A DNA stretch of 34,732 nucleotides, from the NCBI GenBank assembly GCA_947624265.1, contig CANQJQ010000006.1, positions 1 to 34,732 on the forward strand, written 5' to 3'. Origin of the DNA: Candidatus Gastranaerophilales bacterium. Its GTDB lineage: Bacteria; Cyanobacteriota; Vampirovibrionia; Gastranaerophilales; Gastranaerophilaceae. Numbering within the stretch: position 1 is the first letter of the stretch; each line of letters begins with the position of its first letter. Below the pieces are notes generated by a model that was not told where the DNA came from, did no database searches, and was given only the letters and a program-made list of their open reading frames with translations. Both the position numbers and the translations under genes were made by a program. Shown one piece after another: positions 33,386-34,732 of this stretch.

Positions 33386-34732
33386 ATGGCACAGCCACAA
33401 GGCGCAAATACTTCAATGATTAGTGAAATAGGATTGGCAATATTTGTAATATTGTTGATTATATTGTTGATTATTGAATTACCTCCTATTATTGTAAACT
33501 TTGCCATAAGTTTTAACATTACTTTAGGCATTTTGCTTTTGATGATTTCTTTATATATTCAAAGACCGTTAGAGTTAGCCTCGTTTCCTTCCATAATATT
33601 AATCGGAACCATGTTCAGATTGGTTTTGTCAATTGCATCAACAAGGTTGATTTTAGCAAAAGGCGATGCGGGTGAAGTTATTGATGCTTTCGGTAATTTC
33701 GTAACCGGAGGTAATTTGGTTGTAGGTTTTGTAATATTTATCATTATTACAATAGTACAGTTTATGGTAATCACAAAGGGGTCTGAACGTATAGCGGAAG
33801 TTGCTGCAAGGTTTGCTTTGGATGCTATGCCCGGTAAACAAATGACTATTGATGCCGATTTTAATGCAGGGTTGATATCTCCTGAAGAAGCCATAAAGAG
33901 AAGAGAAGATTTACAAAGGGAATCAAACTTATACGGGTCAATGGATGGTGCAATGAAGTTTGTAAAAGGTGATACAATGGCAGGTATCATCATTGTTGTA
34001 ATAAATATTGTAGGCGGATTAGCCGTTGGTATGTTAATGCAAGGTATGCCTGCGGGTGAAGCGGTTCAAAAATATACGGTATTAACAGTTGGTGATGGTT
34101 TGGCAGCTCAATTGCCTTCTTTATTGATGGCTGTTTCCGCAGGTATCGTAATGACCCGTTCAACAGCCGCCGGAGGTTCTTTAGGCGGAGATTTGGCGGG
34201 ACAGATTTTAAGCAAGCCTTCAAGCCTTATTTTTACCGTTGTATTCCTTATGATAATTGCACTTTCAAGTTTTGTTACAGGCTTGCCTTGGTACACTTTT
34301 ACTTTATATGCTGGTGTAATTTTAGTCGCTTATTTGATTGTTTCGGTTAATAAAGATGTTCAATCTCAATTAGGACAGTTAGATGCTGTTAAAAAGAGCA
34401 TGAGTGATTTAACAAATCCTAACAGAATGTATGAAAGATTGGGTGTTGATGTATTAAACCTTCAGGTTGGTACGGGCTTATTAGTAATAGCAGACCCGGA
34501 ACAGGATGGTTTATTGCTGCCTAAAATTGCTGCTTTAAGACAAAGAGTTACTGATGAACTCGGCTATATTATTCCAAATATTCGTATAATGGATTCTTCT
34601 GCCATAGGTGCTAATGAATATATGATTTCTGTTCGCGGGAATACGGTTGCGACAGGTACCGTGTATCCTAAAAAGAGTATGGTGATTGCGGATCAATGGG
34701 ATGCTTTGGGCAAAGAAGTTCCAAAAGATGCA
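33386..34732 (+). CDS. flhA: Flagellar export gate protein FlhA, C-terminus cut by the window edge
   Basis: The 449 codons up to the window edge encode the transmembrane half of FlhA and the start of its cytoplasmic domain. Several membrane helices are evident in the first 330 residues (for example IGLAIFVILLIILLIIELPP). Family signatures are ASFPSILLIGTMFRLVLSIASTRLILAKGDAG and KGSERIAEVAARFALDAMPGKQMTIDADFNAG. After the last helix comes MYERLGVDVLNLQVG. It forms the ring of the flagellar type III export gate. GAGGAAGG precedes the ATG. Adjacent flagellar genes argue against the injectisome relative SctV. Confidence 0.96.
   Translation, partial: MAQPQGANTSMISEIGLAIFVILLIILLIIELPPIIVNFAISFNITLGILLLMISLYIQRPLELASFPSIILIGTMFRLVLSIASTRLILAKGDAGEVIDAFGNFVTGGNLVVGFVIFIIITIVQFMVITKGSERIAEVAARFALDAMPGKQMTIDADFNAGLISPEEAIKRREDLQRESNLYGSMDGAMKFVKGDTMAGIIIVVINIVGGLAVGMLMQGMPAGEAVQKYTVLTVGDGLAAQLPSLLMAVSAGIVMTRSTAAGGSLGGDLAGQILSKPSSLIFTVVFLMIIALSSFVTGLPWYTFTLYAGVILVAYLIVSVNKDVQSQLGQLDAVKKSMSDLTNPNRMYERLGVDVLNLQVGTGLLVIADPEQDGLLLPKIAALRQRVTDELGYIIPNIRIMDSSAIGANEYMISVRGNTVATGTVYPKKSMVIADQWDALGKEVPKDA

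Noticed and set aside
33386-34732. SctV, the injectisome export gate protein, as an identity for the last gene
   Set aside because: It directly follows fliH in a run of flagellar rod and ring genes, with no injectisome-specific genes present.

Overview
The window is AT-rich, with densely packed genes, short intergenic gaps and Shine-Dalgarno (SD) sequences often of the ACGGAGT or AAGGAG type. It holds a near-complete flagellar rod/basal-body/export cluster, housekeeping genes (ruvB, gatA, cysS), many radical SAM enzymes and proteins with no signal peptide that carry an N-terminal 'FSG' signature. I infer a non-photosynthetic cyanobacterial relative (Vampirovibrionia/Melainabacteria, Gastranaerophilales-like). 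This placement is by general resemblance only, since no rRNA is present. I saw no tRNA, rRNA, CRISPR array or insertion sequence.

Left part (1-5500): a truncated metallo-beta-lactamase-fold hydrolase on the minus strand; a ribbon-helix-helix protein fused to a NifX/NifB-type iron-molybdenum-cofactor domain with a His/Cys tail; a dispersed repeat; then a metal-efflux operon (MarR regulator, HMA metallochaperone, Zn/Cd-type P1B ATPase) whose promoter lies between two palindromic operators. ruvB and a small HTH protein follow on the minus strand.

Centre-left (5550-9904): a compact cluster that reads as a RiPP (ribosomally made, modified peptide) pathway. It has a radical SAM/SPASM enzyme with an N-terminal PqqD-like recognition domain, a 44-residue precursor gene (7034-7168) ending in a Gly-Gly step and a four-cysteine 15-residue tail, a YcaO protein and a TupA-like ATP-grasp ligase. 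I see no transporter, protease or E1-like partner nearby. This is the best candidate for an undescribed system.

Centre (9961-20336): gatA, a secreted TPR/NHL-repeat protein, a PHP-fold protein that has lost its metal ligands, a small tail-anchored protein, a 1316-residue GH13-type protein, cysS (its SD lies in a hairpin), a 31-residue membrane protein with its own terminator, and a zinc-ribbon protein.

Centre-right (20342-26382): three radical SAM genes on the minus strand (two B12-type, one SPASM-type), interrupted by a second, inverted copy of the dispersed repeat. A glycosyltransferase is divergent from them; the 35-bp gap between carries two back-to-back extended -10 promoters placed for leaderless transcription. 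A SpoIID-type protein follows.

Right part (26558-34732): flgF-like, flgG, flgB, flgC, a lytic transglycosylase, fliE, fliF, a poorly recognisable protein in the fliG slot, fliH, and flhA running off the edge.
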